NCBI GenBank assembly: GCA_022865555.1
Contig: JALHTD010000221.1
Location: forward strand, 1 to 8,024
DNA from: Thermoanaerobaculaceae bacterium
Lineage (GTDB): Bacteria > Acidobacteriota > Thermoanaerobaculia > Thermoanaerobaculales > Thermoanaerobaculaceae
Length of the DNA stretch: 8,024 nt
Direction: 5' to 3'
In this document: piece by piece, positions 1 to 7,555 of the stretch
How positions within the stretch are numbered: position 1 is the first letter of the stretch
Layout of the letters: every line of letters begins with the position of its first letter
The notes under the pieces: model-generated
Told to the model about the DNA's origin: nothing
Seen by the model: only the letters and a program-made list of their open reading frames with translations
The model's database searches: none
Program-made: the position numbers and the translations under genes

Positions 1-126
1 GACCACCACTCGCGCCGCGGCCTGCTCATGCTAGTGGGGCAGCGGCGGAGGCTACTGGAGTACTTGCGGCAGAAAGACCTCACCCGCTACCGGGCGCTGA
101 TCGACAGGCTCGGGCTGCGGCGCTGA
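1..126 (+). CDS. rpsO: 30S ribosomal protein S15, C-terminal part (5' end outside window)
   Basis: This is the last 41 codons of ribosomal protein S15, read in frame from base 1 to a TGA at 124-126. The segment opens with DHHSRRGLL, the strongly conserved S15 block that contacts 16S rRNA. It ends with the family's usual RLGLRR terminus, so the C-terminus is intact. S15 is a primary 16S rRNA-binding protein of the small-subunit platform. It sits 31 bp upstream of pnp, the near-universal bacterial rpsO-pnp order, where the two genes are normally co-transcribed. No terminator is visible in the 31-bp gap, so read-through into pnp is expected. The identification is very secure. Only the N-terminal half is missing because the window starts inside the gene. 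Confidence 0.96.
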   Translation, partial: DHHSRRGLLMLVGQRRRLLEYLRQKDLTRYRALIDRLGLRR

Positions 127-146
127 GCGCCATTCCCCAATCGCAC

Positions 147-153
147 AAAGGAG
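147..153 (+). promoter_or_regulatory. Ribosome binding site of pnp
   Basis: AAAGGAG lies 4 nt before the ATG at 158. It is the only strong Shine-Dalgarno match nearby and fixes this ATG as the pnp start. The resulting N-terminus (MEVTERVAIEGRSLELEVGK) begins where PNPases usually begin. Confidence 0.8.
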
Positions 154-157
154 CATC

Positions 158-2146
<1,989 letters not shown>

Positions 2147-2353
2147 GACGTGCTCAAGCTCGGGGACAAGATCCAGGTCAAGATCATCGGCATCGACGGC
2201 AACGACCGGATCAAGCTCTCCCACCGCGCCCTGCTGCCCCCGCCGCCGGAAGGCACCGTGCGGGAAGGCACGGAGGAGGAGCGCCCGCGCCGCCCTCACA
2301 GCGACCGCGGCTCCCGCGACCGGGGGCCACGCGATCGCGGCCCGCGCCGCTAG
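2147..2353 (+). pseudogene. pnp: C-terminal S1 remainder and Arg/Gly tail of pnp beyond the amber codon
   Basis: This stretch is in the same frame as pnp, directly after its TAG. It reads DVLKLGDKIQVKIIGIDG and then NDRIKLSHRAL, which are the last strands of a canonical PNPase S1 domain. A charged, disordered-looking tail follows, with the repeats SDRGSRDRGPRDRGPRR, and the frame ends at TAG 2351-2353. Its intact coding character argues that the interruption is recent or artefactual. The first possible internal start is GTG at 2150, with GAGG at 2138-2141 about 8 nt upstream. Reinitiation is therefore conceivable, but the product would be only a partial S1 fold (67 aa). I would annotate it as part of pnp unless the TAG is confirmed. 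Confidence 0.85.
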
Positions 2354-2395
2354 CCCCGCAGTTAAATCGTAATCATTACTGTTTGTACGGTAGAA

Positions 2396-2425
2396 GGCCG
2401 CCGATCTGGCGGCCGTTGTTCTTTT
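2396..2425 (+). terminator. Rho-independent terminator after pnp
   Basis: A perfect 7-bp GC stem (GGCCGCC 2396-2402 with GGCGGCC 2408-2414, 5-nt loop GATCT) is followed on the + strand by the T-rich run GTTGTTCTTTT (2415-2425). It lies about 40 bp past the pnp end and 36 bp before the convergent mutM end. The minus-strand side has only a weak T run (TTCT), so it probably acts mainly on pnp transcripts. Confidence 0.78.
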
Positions 2426-2461
2426 CGGCGGGTCCGGCCGCCAGGAGCCGGAACGTCTTGG

Positions 2462-3286
2462 TCAGCGCTGGCACTTCGGGCAGTAGAAGACCGACCTGCC
2501 CGTCAGGACCCGACGCCTGATCGGCGCCCCGCACGCAAGGCACGGCTCCCCCTCCCGCCCGTAGACCAGAAGCCTCACCGAAAAGTAGCCGGCGTCCCCC
2601 GAGGCGTTCACGAAACCGCCGTCACGCAGGGTCGTGCCGCCCGCCTCCAGTGCCTCCTCCAGCACCTGACGGACGGCGCCCGCCAGGACGCCGATGCGTC
2701 TCGCCGAGATCGCGCGCGCACGCCGCAGCGGCGAGATCCCCGCGCGGGCCAGTGCCTCGTTCGCGTAGATGTTCCCGAGGCCGGCGAGCACCGTCTGGTC
2801 GAGCAGCACGCTTCGGATCGGCGCGCGCGAGCGGGACGCGGCCTGCCGCAACACGTCGTGCATCCCGTCGCTCAAGGGCTCGGCCCCGAGACGGCCGAGC
2901 CCGGGATGACCCTCCAACGCCTCCGGCCGCAGCACCACGGCCACGCCGAAGCGCCGCGGGTCGATGAAGCGCACCTCGAGCCCGTGGTCCATTCGCAGCA
3001 CCAGGTGCGTGTGGGGGTCGCGGGGCTCCTCGGGCCGGCGCAGCACCATTCGCCCGGACATCCCCAGGTGAAAGAGCGCCACCGCGCCCTCGGCGTGGGC
3101 CAGCAAGTACTTGCCACGCCGCTCGAGGGCCAGGATCCGCACCCCTTCGAAGCGTTCGCGCCAGGTCTCGGGCTCGATCCCCTCCCGCAACCTGATCCGA
3201 CGTGCCTCGACTTCGACCACCCGGTGGCCAACCAGGTGGGGCGCAAGCGACAGGCGGATCGTCTCGACCTCGGGCAGCTCCGGCAC
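2462..3286 (-). CDS. mutM: Formamidopyrimidine-DNA glycosylase (Fpg/MutM)
   Basis: Fpg is a bifunctional base-excision-repair enzyme that removes 8-oxoguanine and ring-opened purines and cuts the abasic site. The 274-aa product is a normal length. I chose the GTG at 3286-3284 because Fpg must begin M-P-E-L-P-E-V-E-T: processed Pro2 is the nucleophile and Glu3 the acid. An upstream in-frame extension would add 12 residues and abolish activity. Visible motifs are the catalytic-loop lysine K59 (RRGKYLL), HLGMSGR at 73-79, DPRRFG at 109-114, the helix-two-turn-helix with LAGLGNIYANE near 167-177, and GGTTLRD at 216-222. A C-terminal zinc finger has C249, C252, C269 and C272 and ends in CQR. No strong Shine-Dalgarno site precedes the GTG. 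The gene is convergent with pnp and lies 273 bp downstream of corA on the same strand. All key residues are present. Confidence 0.95.
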   Translation of the reverse strand: MPELPEVETIRLSLAPHLVGHRVVEVEARRIRLREGIEPETWRERFEGVRILALERRGKYLLAHAEGAVALFHLGMSGRMVLRRPEEPRDPHTHLVLRMDHGLEVRFIDPRRFGVAVVLRPEALEGHPGLGRLGAEPLSDGMHDVLRQAASRSRAPIRSVLLDQTVLAGLGNIYANEALARAGISPLRRARAISARRIGVLAGAVRQVLEEALEAGGTTLRDGGFVNASGDAGYFSVRLLVYGREGEPCLACGAPIRRRVLTGRSVFYCPKCQR

Positions 3287-3418
3287 GGCCGGCAACCTTA
3301 ACCCGGTGCTTGCCCCCGGCATCCGCGGCCCGGGGCTTGTGGCTCGAGCTACCCCCTTCTCCCAGGCCTCAGGCCGGGATGTTCAAATGGCCAGCTCCAT
3401 GACCCAATCCTGACAGAG

Positions 3419-3458
3419 CGCCCCTAAACGTGGGGCGGTCCGCCCCCGTATCCGGGGG
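3419..3458. other. Two adjacent GC-rich hairpins in the corA-mutM gap
   Basis: CGCCCC (3419-3424) pairs with GGGGCG (3432-3437) across a 7-nt loop. Five bases later CCCCCG (3443-3448) pairs with CGGGGG (3453-3458) across the tetraloop TATC. They lie between corA and mutM, both on the minus strand. They could belong to a corA 3' end or a mutM leader. Neither is followed by a T-run on either strand, so a standard intrinsic terminator is not supported. Confidence 0.5.
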
Positions 3459-3494
3459 TGAGGTTGATCCTCCTTCCTCCTTCCTTCTTGCACC

Positions 3495-3518
3495 CGGCCC
3501 GGCAATCACGCCGGGCCG
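3495..3518. other. Strong 9-bp hairpin just downstream of corA
   Basis: CGGCCCGGC (3495-3503) pairs perfectly with GCCGGGCCG (3510-3518) around a 6-nt loop AATCAC, about 40 nt past the corA stop codon. The position suits a transcript 3' end or terminator for corA, but no T-tract follows on the minus strand. It would be a U-less terminator or an RNA-stabilising stem. With the two hairpins at 3419-3458 it is the only structure I see in the gene-free stretch 3287-3559. Confidence 0.5.
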
Positions 3519-3559
3519 CGGTGCTTCTTCGATCCACCTCGCTGGGAAGGAGGCCTATG

Positions 3560-4588
3560 TCAGGAGCGGTCGGCGGGGCGGTCGCCGCGCTTGCGCTCCA
3601 CCCAGCGCAGGAGCACGTAGTTGACGGCGCCGATCACCGCGATGCCCAGCATGAAGAGCGGGTAGGCGACCCGCCAGTTGTGGGGCCCCGTCATCATGCT
3701 CCACTCCGACATCCCGCCGATCCCGGCCAGCAGCGTCAGGGGCATGAACACGGTCGTGATGAGGGTGAGCCTGCGGACGCTCCTGTTCGTCCTGTTGGCC
3801 ACGTCGGCCATCCGGTTGTTGACGAGGGAGAGGTACATCTCCGTCAGGCTGGTAAGGATGTCCCGGTTCATCTCGGTAAACTCGAAGAACTTGGTCAGGT
3901 GGTCGTAGATGTCGCGGAAGTGGTAGATGGCCGGCTCGGTGATGAACGGCGAGTCCTTCCTGCAGATCTTGACCAGGATCTCCCGCTCGTGGAAAAGACT
4001 CTTGCGGAGGGAGAGCAACGCGCGGCGCAGGTGGACCAGGTCGCCGAGCCTGAAGGTGACTGCGTCCTCCAGCATACCCTCCTCTGCCACCTCGATGTCG
4101 TCCTCGAGGGCTTCGATGGCCGCGAGCTTGCTGTCCACCGTGTGGTCGAGGATGACGTGCAGCAGGAAGTCCGGTCCCTTCTCCACCGTGCCGATGTCCA
4201 GGCTCGCCATCTCCTCGATCTTCTCGAACGCCTTGCGGGCGTCTCCCCCATCGCGGTTGACGGTGACGAGGAAGTTCCTGCCGAGCAGGAAGTCCACCTC
4301 CCCAACGGTGAGTTCCTTGCCCGCGTACGCGTAGCGGTTGAACAGGATCAGGATGTGGCCCGGGTAGTCCTCGATCTTGGGGACCTGGTCCTCGTCCAGG
4401 CAGTCCTCCACCGCGAGCGGGTGGATTCCCAGGGGCCGGGCCAGGGCGTCCAGGTCTCTCCTGGTCGGGTCCAGGAGATCCAACCAGACGTAGCCCCCTC
4501 GCTGGCTGCAGGCCACGGCCTCCTCCAGGCTGCCCAGGCGCCTGAGCCCCTTGCCCGTCTCGACGTGGAAGTACCTGCACTCCGACAT
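3560..4588 (-). CDS. corA: CorA-family divalent-cation channel with a GMS signature
   Basis: CorA proteins are homopentameric inner-membrane channels for Mg2+ (some carry Co2+, Ni2+ or Zn2+). The 342-aa product has the family layout. It starts with a cytoplasmic alpha/beta domain (about 1-150, including HPLAVEDCLDEDQVPKIEDY), continues with a long coiled-coil stalk (about 150-270), and ends with two membrane segments near 273-292 and 306-329 and a basic tail (RWVERKRGDR). The first membrane helix ends in GGMSEW, so the signature normally read as GMN is GMS at 292-294. The start is the ATG at 4588, with GGGGAGG 6 nt upstream. The reading frame stays open to 4765, but the extra 59 residues are basic, low complexity and not CorA-like. 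The gene is divergent from the di-iron protein gene at 4740. Family assignment is secure, but the transported ion is not. Confidence 0.92.
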   Translation of the reverse strand: MSECRYFHVETGKGLRRLGSLEEAVACSQRGGYVWLDLLDPTRRDLDALARPLGIHPLAVEDCLDEDQVPKIEDYPGHILILFNRYAYAGKELTVGEVDFLLGRNFLVTVNRDGGDARKAFEKIEEMASLDIGTVEKGPDFLLHVILDHTVDSKLAAIEALEDDIEVAEEGMLEDAVTFRLGDLVHLRRALLSLRKSLFHEREILVKICRKDSPFITEPAIYHFRDIYDHLTKFFEFTEMNRDILTSLTEMYLSLVNNRMADVANRTNRSVRRLTLITTVFMPLTLLAGIGGMSEWSMMTGPHNWRVAYPLFMLGIAVIGAVNYVLLRWVERKRGDRPADRS

Positions 4589-4594
4589 GGCAAA

Positions 4595-4601
4595 CCTCCC
4601 C
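4595..4601 (-). promoter_or_regulatory. Ribosome binding site deciding the corA start
   Basis: On the minus strand GGGGAGG lies 6 nt before the ATG at 4588. This supports the shorter CorA beginning MSECRYFHVE over the longer open frame reaching 4765. Confidence 0.8.
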
Positions 4602-4689
4602 GTGCTGAGCCCTCCCGGGCAGTCTACCTTCTTCCTTTTGCGTGCGCGCCGAAGCCGCTTGGACGATGTACCGCGGCGCACGGCCGGGG

Positions 4690-4695
4690 TATCAT
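4690..4695 (+). promoter_or_regulatory. Possible -10 element upstream of the di-iron protein gene
   Basis: TATCAT, preceded by GG, lies 44 nt before the ATG at 4740 in otherwise GC-rich sequence. A TTGGAC at 4659-4664 resembles a -35 box, but the 25-nt spacer is too long for sigma70. The same GGTATCAT sits at nearly the same distance from the start at 6694. This is a weak call. Confidence 0.3.
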
Positions 4696-4727
4696 GACGC
4701 CGGCCTGGGGGAGGCACACGGGCCCGC

Positions 4728-4734
4728 GAGGAGG
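4728..4734 (+). promoter_or_regulatory. Ribosome binding site deciding the start at 4740
   Basis: GAGGAGG lies 5 nt before ATG 4740 and only 2 nt before an adjacent in-frame TTG at 4737. The spacing favours the ATG. Confidence 0.8.
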
Positions 4735-4739
4735 CGTTG

Positions 4740-5252
4740 ATGGATCTCAAAGAGGCCCTCACCACGGCGATCGGCTACGAGACCAAGGTGCACGCCCACT
4801 ACGCCAAGGGCGCGGACGAGATCCTGAGCCCCCAGGGGAAGAAGGGGTTCGCGACCCTCGCCAAGGAGGAGCTCGGGCACCTTGCCTACCTGGAGAGCCG
4901 CCTCGACGAGTGGCACAGGGACGGCAAGATCTCCACCCCCGAGCTCACCACAATCCTGCCCTCCATGGACTGGATCGAGGAGGCCAGGAGCAAGATGTCG
5001 AAGGACCCCGAGCGCACCATCGCCGTCAAGGACGAGATGGAGCTGCTCAAGATCGCACTCGACCTCGAGCGACAGACGAGCGGCTTCTACCGGCAGCTCG
5101 TCGAGACGTTGCCGAGCTCGGAGCGCCAGCTCTTCGAGCGCTTCCTCGAGATCGAGAACGCGCACCTCGCGATCGTCCAGGCGGAGATTGACGCGATCGC
5201 CGGGCATGGGACCTGGTTCGACGTGATGGAGTTCCGCCTCGAGGCAGGCTAG
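4740..5252 (+). CDS. Rubrerythrin-like (erythrin/ferritin-like) di-iron carboxylate protein
   Basis: The 170-aa product is a four-helix-bundle ferritin-like protein. The ligands expected of a di-iron site are present: E14 in helix 1 (AIGYETKVH), E44-x-x-H47 in helix 2 (KEELGHL), E110 in helix 3 (DLERQTSGFY) and E139-x-x-H142 in helix 4 (EIENAHL). The C-terminal HGTWFDVMEFRLE is typical of the erythrin/rubrerythrin-related group. No CxxC rubredoxin domain follows, so it lacks the iron-sulfur-type electron entry of true rubrerythrins. There is no signal peptide and no membrane segment, so it should be cytoplasmic. Relatives are linked to peroxide reduction or iron handling, but the substrate cannot be told here. 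The start is ATG 4740 with GAGGAGG upstream. It ends in TAG, showing amber used as a normal stop in this genome. It is divergent from corA and convergent with the gene at 5360-6523. Confidence 0.88.
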   Translation: MDLKEALTTAIGYETKVHAHYAKGADEILSPQGKKGFATLAKEELGHLAYLESRLDEWHRDGKISTPELTTILPSMDWIEEARSKMSKDPERTIAVKDEMELLKIALDLERQTSGFYRQLVETLPSSERQLFERFLEIENAHLAIVQAEIDAIAGHGTWFDVMEFRLEAG

Positions 5253-5285
5253 CCGATCCGACCCCGACGACGCCTCGCACCGCTC

Positions 5286-5348
5286 GCCCGGATTCATCTG
5301 GGCGGCGAAGTCGCCGCTGGGGGCGACGCCAGGCGAAATGAATCGGGC
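5286..5348. other. Compact branched stem structure between convergent genes
   Basis: An outer stem pairs GATTCAT (5291-5297) with ATGAATC (5338-5344). It extends past a single bulged G (5290) by four more pairs, GCCC (5286-5289) with GGGC (5345-5348). It encloses a perfect 6-bp hairpin, GCGGCG (5302-5307) with CGCCGC (5312-5317), loop AAGT. A second, weaker hairpin follows around GGC-GAC-GCC (5322-5330). The element fills most of the 107-bp gap between two convergent genes. No T-run flanks it on either strand. It may be a bidirectional transcript end or a structured RNA, and I know no family for it. Confidence 0.5.
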
Positions 5349-5359
5349 CCGGAGCTCGG

Positions 5360-6523
5360 TCAGCCCTGGGGCAACCCGGGGAGCAGCGGCTCGCAGACGA
5401 GCATCTGCGGGCCGCTCTCGGTGCACACGCAGTAGCGGACCAGGCGGCCGTCCTTCTGCCCGACCGCCCCGCGCTCGTCCTCGTCCTCCCGGTACAGCGC
5501 CACGCCGGCGTACTCCCCCTTCGCGTTCAGGATGTAGAAGCTCAGGTTGAAGCTCGGATTGCCATCGGCGCGGCAGAGCCTCTTCTCGATCGTGTTGGCC
5601 TTGATGCGCCTCAGCGCCTCCATGCCGGCGTCCTTCGGGTGCATGCCCCCCCGCATCAGCTCCACGATCAGGAACGAGCAGAGCCCGTAGAGGTTCGCTT
5701 CGCCGCGGCCCGTAGACCCGGCCGCACCAACCTCGTTATCCACGTACAGCCCCGCCCCCAGGATCGGGGAGTCCCCGACGCGCCCCGGGATCTTCCACGC
5801 CAGGCCGCTCGTGGTAGTGACCCCGCAGATCTGGCCCTTCGCGTTGATCCCGCTGCAGTTGATCGTGCCGTACAGGTGCCGGCCGCTCATCAGCCCCTCG
5901 CGGACCATTTGCTGCGACACCTGGCGCGAGGCCAGCTCGCGCTTGGCCGGGTCGAGGTAGTGGAGCGGGTCCGTCCGTCGTTTCCACTCCAGCCACAGCG
6001 TGCGCGAGCGCTCGGTGTTGAGGTCGTCCTCGATCGCGAACCCCATGCTGCGCGCAAACGTCTGCGCCCCCTTGCCGACCAGCAGGTGATGGTCGGTGGT
6101 GTCCATCACCGCGCGGGCCACGCGTGAGGGCGTGCGGACACCCTCGAGCGCCGCAACCCCGCCGGCGCGCTTCTTGGGTCCGTGCATGCAGCAGGAGTCG
6201 AGCTGCACGACGCCGTCGGCGTTCGGCAATCCCCCGTACCCGACGGCGTCCTCGAGCGGGTCGAGCTCAACGATGTTCACGCCCTCGATCAGGGCGTCCA
6301 GCACGTCGCCTCCCTGCGTGATCATCAGGAACGCCTTCTCGACACAGGTCTGGGCCCCGCCGTTGGTGAAGTAGAACCCGTTCGGCGACGCGATCACCAG
6401 CGGCTTCGCCTTTCTGACGACGACTGCCGGGGCCTGGCCGAACAGCTTGCCGGGCACCGATGCAACCAGTCCCACCGCAGCGCCGGCCCGCACGAGGTCG
6501 CGCCTGGTGATCGTCCTTCTCAT
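5360..6523 (-). CDS. Tat-exported N4-(beta-N-acetylglucosaminyl)-L-asparaginase family Ntn hydrolase
   Basis: Members of this family (glycosylasparaginase, isoaspartyl peptidase/asparaginase type 2) cleave themselves to expose an N-terminal threonine nucleophile, then hydrolyse the Asn-GlcNAc amide or related beta-aspartyl bonds. The 387-aa product has a twin-arginine signal, TRRDLVRAG plus a hydrophobic stretch, over residues 1-31, so it should fold in the cytoplasm and be exported. The probable scissile and catalytic Thr is T220 in LYGTIN. The family's substrate-loop block follows: TTTSGLAWKIPGRVGDSP (236-253), then GAGLYVDNEVGAAGSTGRGE. The usual HDTIG before the nucleophile is HLYGTIN here. 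The start is ATG 6523 with AAGGGGG about 8 nt upstream. The frame is open to 6658, but an earlier start would bury the Tat signal. It ends in TGA. The gene is divergent from the LolA-like gene and convergent with the di-iron protein gene. Family is confident, but the exact substrate is open. Confidence 0.9.
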   Translation of the reverse strand: MRRTITRRDLVRAGAAVGLVASVPGKLFGQAPAVVVRKAKPLVIASPNGFYFTNGGAQTCVEKAFLMITQGGDVLDALIEGVNIVELDPLEDAVGYGGLPNADGVVQLDSCCMHGPKKRAGGVAALEGVRTPSRVARAVMDTTDHHLLVGKGAQTFARSMGFAIEDDLNTERSRTLWLEWKRRTDPLHYLDPAKRELASRQVSQQMVREGLMSGRHLYGTINCSGINAKGQICGVTTTSGLAWKIPGRVGDSPILGAGLYVDNEVGAAGSTGRGEANLYGLCSFLIVELMRGGMHPKDAGMEALRRIKANTIEKRLCRADGNPSFNLSFYILNAKGEYAGVALYREDEDERGAVGQKDGRLVRYCVCTESGPQMLVCEPLLPGLPQG

Positions 6524-6642
6524 CGTCGGGTCCCCCTTCGCGTCGGAGCCGGTGGAAAGGGCTCTCCCGGAGATGGTCGCACACTTCTCGCGCGACGTTC
6601 CTCCCCGGGCACAAGGACCAGCTCGCGGTCCCGAAGGGGCGG

Positions 6643-6648
6643 TATCAT
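6643..6648 (+). promoter_or_regulatory. Possible -10 element upstream of the LolA-like gene
   Basis: TATCAT, again preceded by GG, lies 45 nt before the GTG at 6694 in the 170-bp divergent gap. No clear -35 box is visible 16-18 nt upstream. It is mainly of interest because it matches the element before the gene at 4740 in sequence and distance. Confidence 0.28.
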
Positions 6649-6678
6649 CGGGTGGCACATGTGCAGGTTGCTCTCACG

Positions 6679-6685
6679 AAGGAGG
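6679..6685 (+). promoter_or_regulatory. Ribosome binding site deciding the start at 6694
   Basis: AAGGAGG lies 8 nt before GTG 6694. It is the best Shine-Dalgarno site in the window. It selects a start that gives a clean signal peptide over the earlier in-frame GTG at 6652, which would put charged residues in front of it. Confidence 0.88.
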
Positions 6686-6693
6686 GTTCGGAC

Positions 6694-7458
6694 GTGCTGC
6701 CCACTCTGAGGAAACTGCTGCCGCTGACCTTCGCGCTTTGCGTCACGACGCCCGCCACGGTGGCCTTGGCGCAGGATGAGGCGACTCTTGCCCCGGAGAC
6801 GATCCTGCTCAAGATGGCGAGGGTGTACCGCAACTGTCGGAGCTACCGGGACAGCGGCGAGGTCAGGACGACCCTGCTCACCGATGGCGGCCGCGCCGGC
6901 AGCGACCGACCCTTCAGCACGGCCTTCGTGCGGCCGGACCGTTTCCGCTTTCAGTTCACCGACCCGGGGCTGGGCGAGCGCTCGTCCGCGTACATCGTGT
7001 GGACAGATGGCGGCGAGGTGCGGTCTTGGTGGGACGCCAAGCCGGGGATCCGCAATGCCGGAACGCTGCAGGAGGGGCTCGGGGTCGCCGCGGGGATCTC
7101 GGGCGGGTCCTCGAACCGCGTCCCCGCCCTGCTCCTGCCCGGATCCGTCGGCGAGGGCCCGGCGGTCATCGCCACCGAGCGCATCCAGGACGGCTCGGAC
7201 CGCGGCGTGCCCTGCTTCCGCATCAAGGGGAAGGGCCAGAGGACACCCTACACGCTGAAGATGGGGGCACAGACGCTCACGGTACAGGACGAGAGCATCA
7301 CGCTGTGGATCGATCGCGCCACGCTGCTGCTGCGCAAGGTCGAGGACCGGAAGACCTTCGACAGCTACAGCTCGGAGAGCATCACGACCTACACCCCCGA
7401 GATCGACGTGGAGATCCCGCCCGAGCAGCTGGCCTTCAACGCGCCGCAAGCACCATAG
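6694..7458 (+). CDS. Secreted LolA-like protein of unknown function
   Basis: The 254-aa product begins with a Sec signal peptide, MLPTLRK followed by a hydrophobic core and a likely cleavage after ALA at residue 26 (ALA|QDE). The mature part resembles the LolA/LolB-like fold seen in outer-membrane lipoprotein-sorting-type and DUF2092-type periplasmic proteins. It has an N-terminal helix with KMARVYRNCRSYRDSGEV, then alternating strands (FVRPDRFRFQFTD, YIVWTDGGEVRSWW), and near the end ITLWIDRATLLLRKVED, typical of the closing sheet. There is no lipobox cysteine at the cleavage site, so it should be soluble in the periplasm or secreted. The fold call rests on remembered sequence patterns and function is unknown. 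Start is GTG 6694, chosen from AAGGAGG and the signal peptide, and stop is TAG. No LolB or LolCDE gene is nearby, so a role in lipoprotein sorting is not supported by context. Confidence 0.7.
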   Translation: MLPTLRKLLPLTFALCVTTPATVALAQDEATLAPETILLKMARVYRNCRSYRDSGEVRTTLLTDGGRAGSDRPFSTAFVRPDRFRFQFTDPGLGERSSAYIVWTDGGEVRSWWDAKPGIRNAGTLQEGLGVAAGISGGSSNRVPALLLPGSVGEGPAVIATERIQDGSDRGVPCFRIKGKGQRTPYTLKMGAQTLTVQDESITLWIDRATLLLRKVEDRKTFDSYSSESITTYTPEIDVEIPPEQLAFNAPQAP

Positions 7459-7496
7459 CCGCTGCACTAGAAGACGAATGAACTGGGGCGGCCACC

Positions 7497-7509
7497 CCAC
7501 GGACCGTGG
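7497..7509. repeat. Short perfect inverted repeat after the LolA-like gene
   Basis: CCACGG-A-CCGTGG is a 13-bp odd palindrome 39 bp past the stop codon at 7458. One central base is too short for a stable RNA loop, so a looser hairpin or a dimeric protein site is more likely. No T-run follows. Confidence 0.35.
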
Positions 7510-7555
7510 TCCGGCAGGGCCACAGCGGAATGCGTGTAGCCGCGCCGCCGAGAGT

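Noticed and set aside
3370..3400. TTCAAAT stretch resembling a tRNA T-loop in the gap upstream of mutM
   Set aside because: The flanking bases do not pair as a T-stem, and no acceptor or anticodon stem can be drawn around it.
4589..4765. 59-residue N-terminal extension of CorA
   Set aside because: A strong Shine-Dalgarno site precedes the ATG at 4588, the extension is basic and not CorA-like, and it would overlap the start of the divergent gene.
3458..5191. Long plus-strand open frame of 577 codons across corA and into the next gene
   Set aside because: It is antisense to corA and then out of frame with the di-iron protein gene. Its composition is H/D/V/L-rich without motifs, whereas the genes it overlaps have full family signatures.
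6652..6693. Earlier GTG start for the LolA-like protein
   Set aside because: It lacks a ribosome binding site and would put 14 residues with charged groups in front of the signal peptide. AAGGAGG points to GTG 6694.
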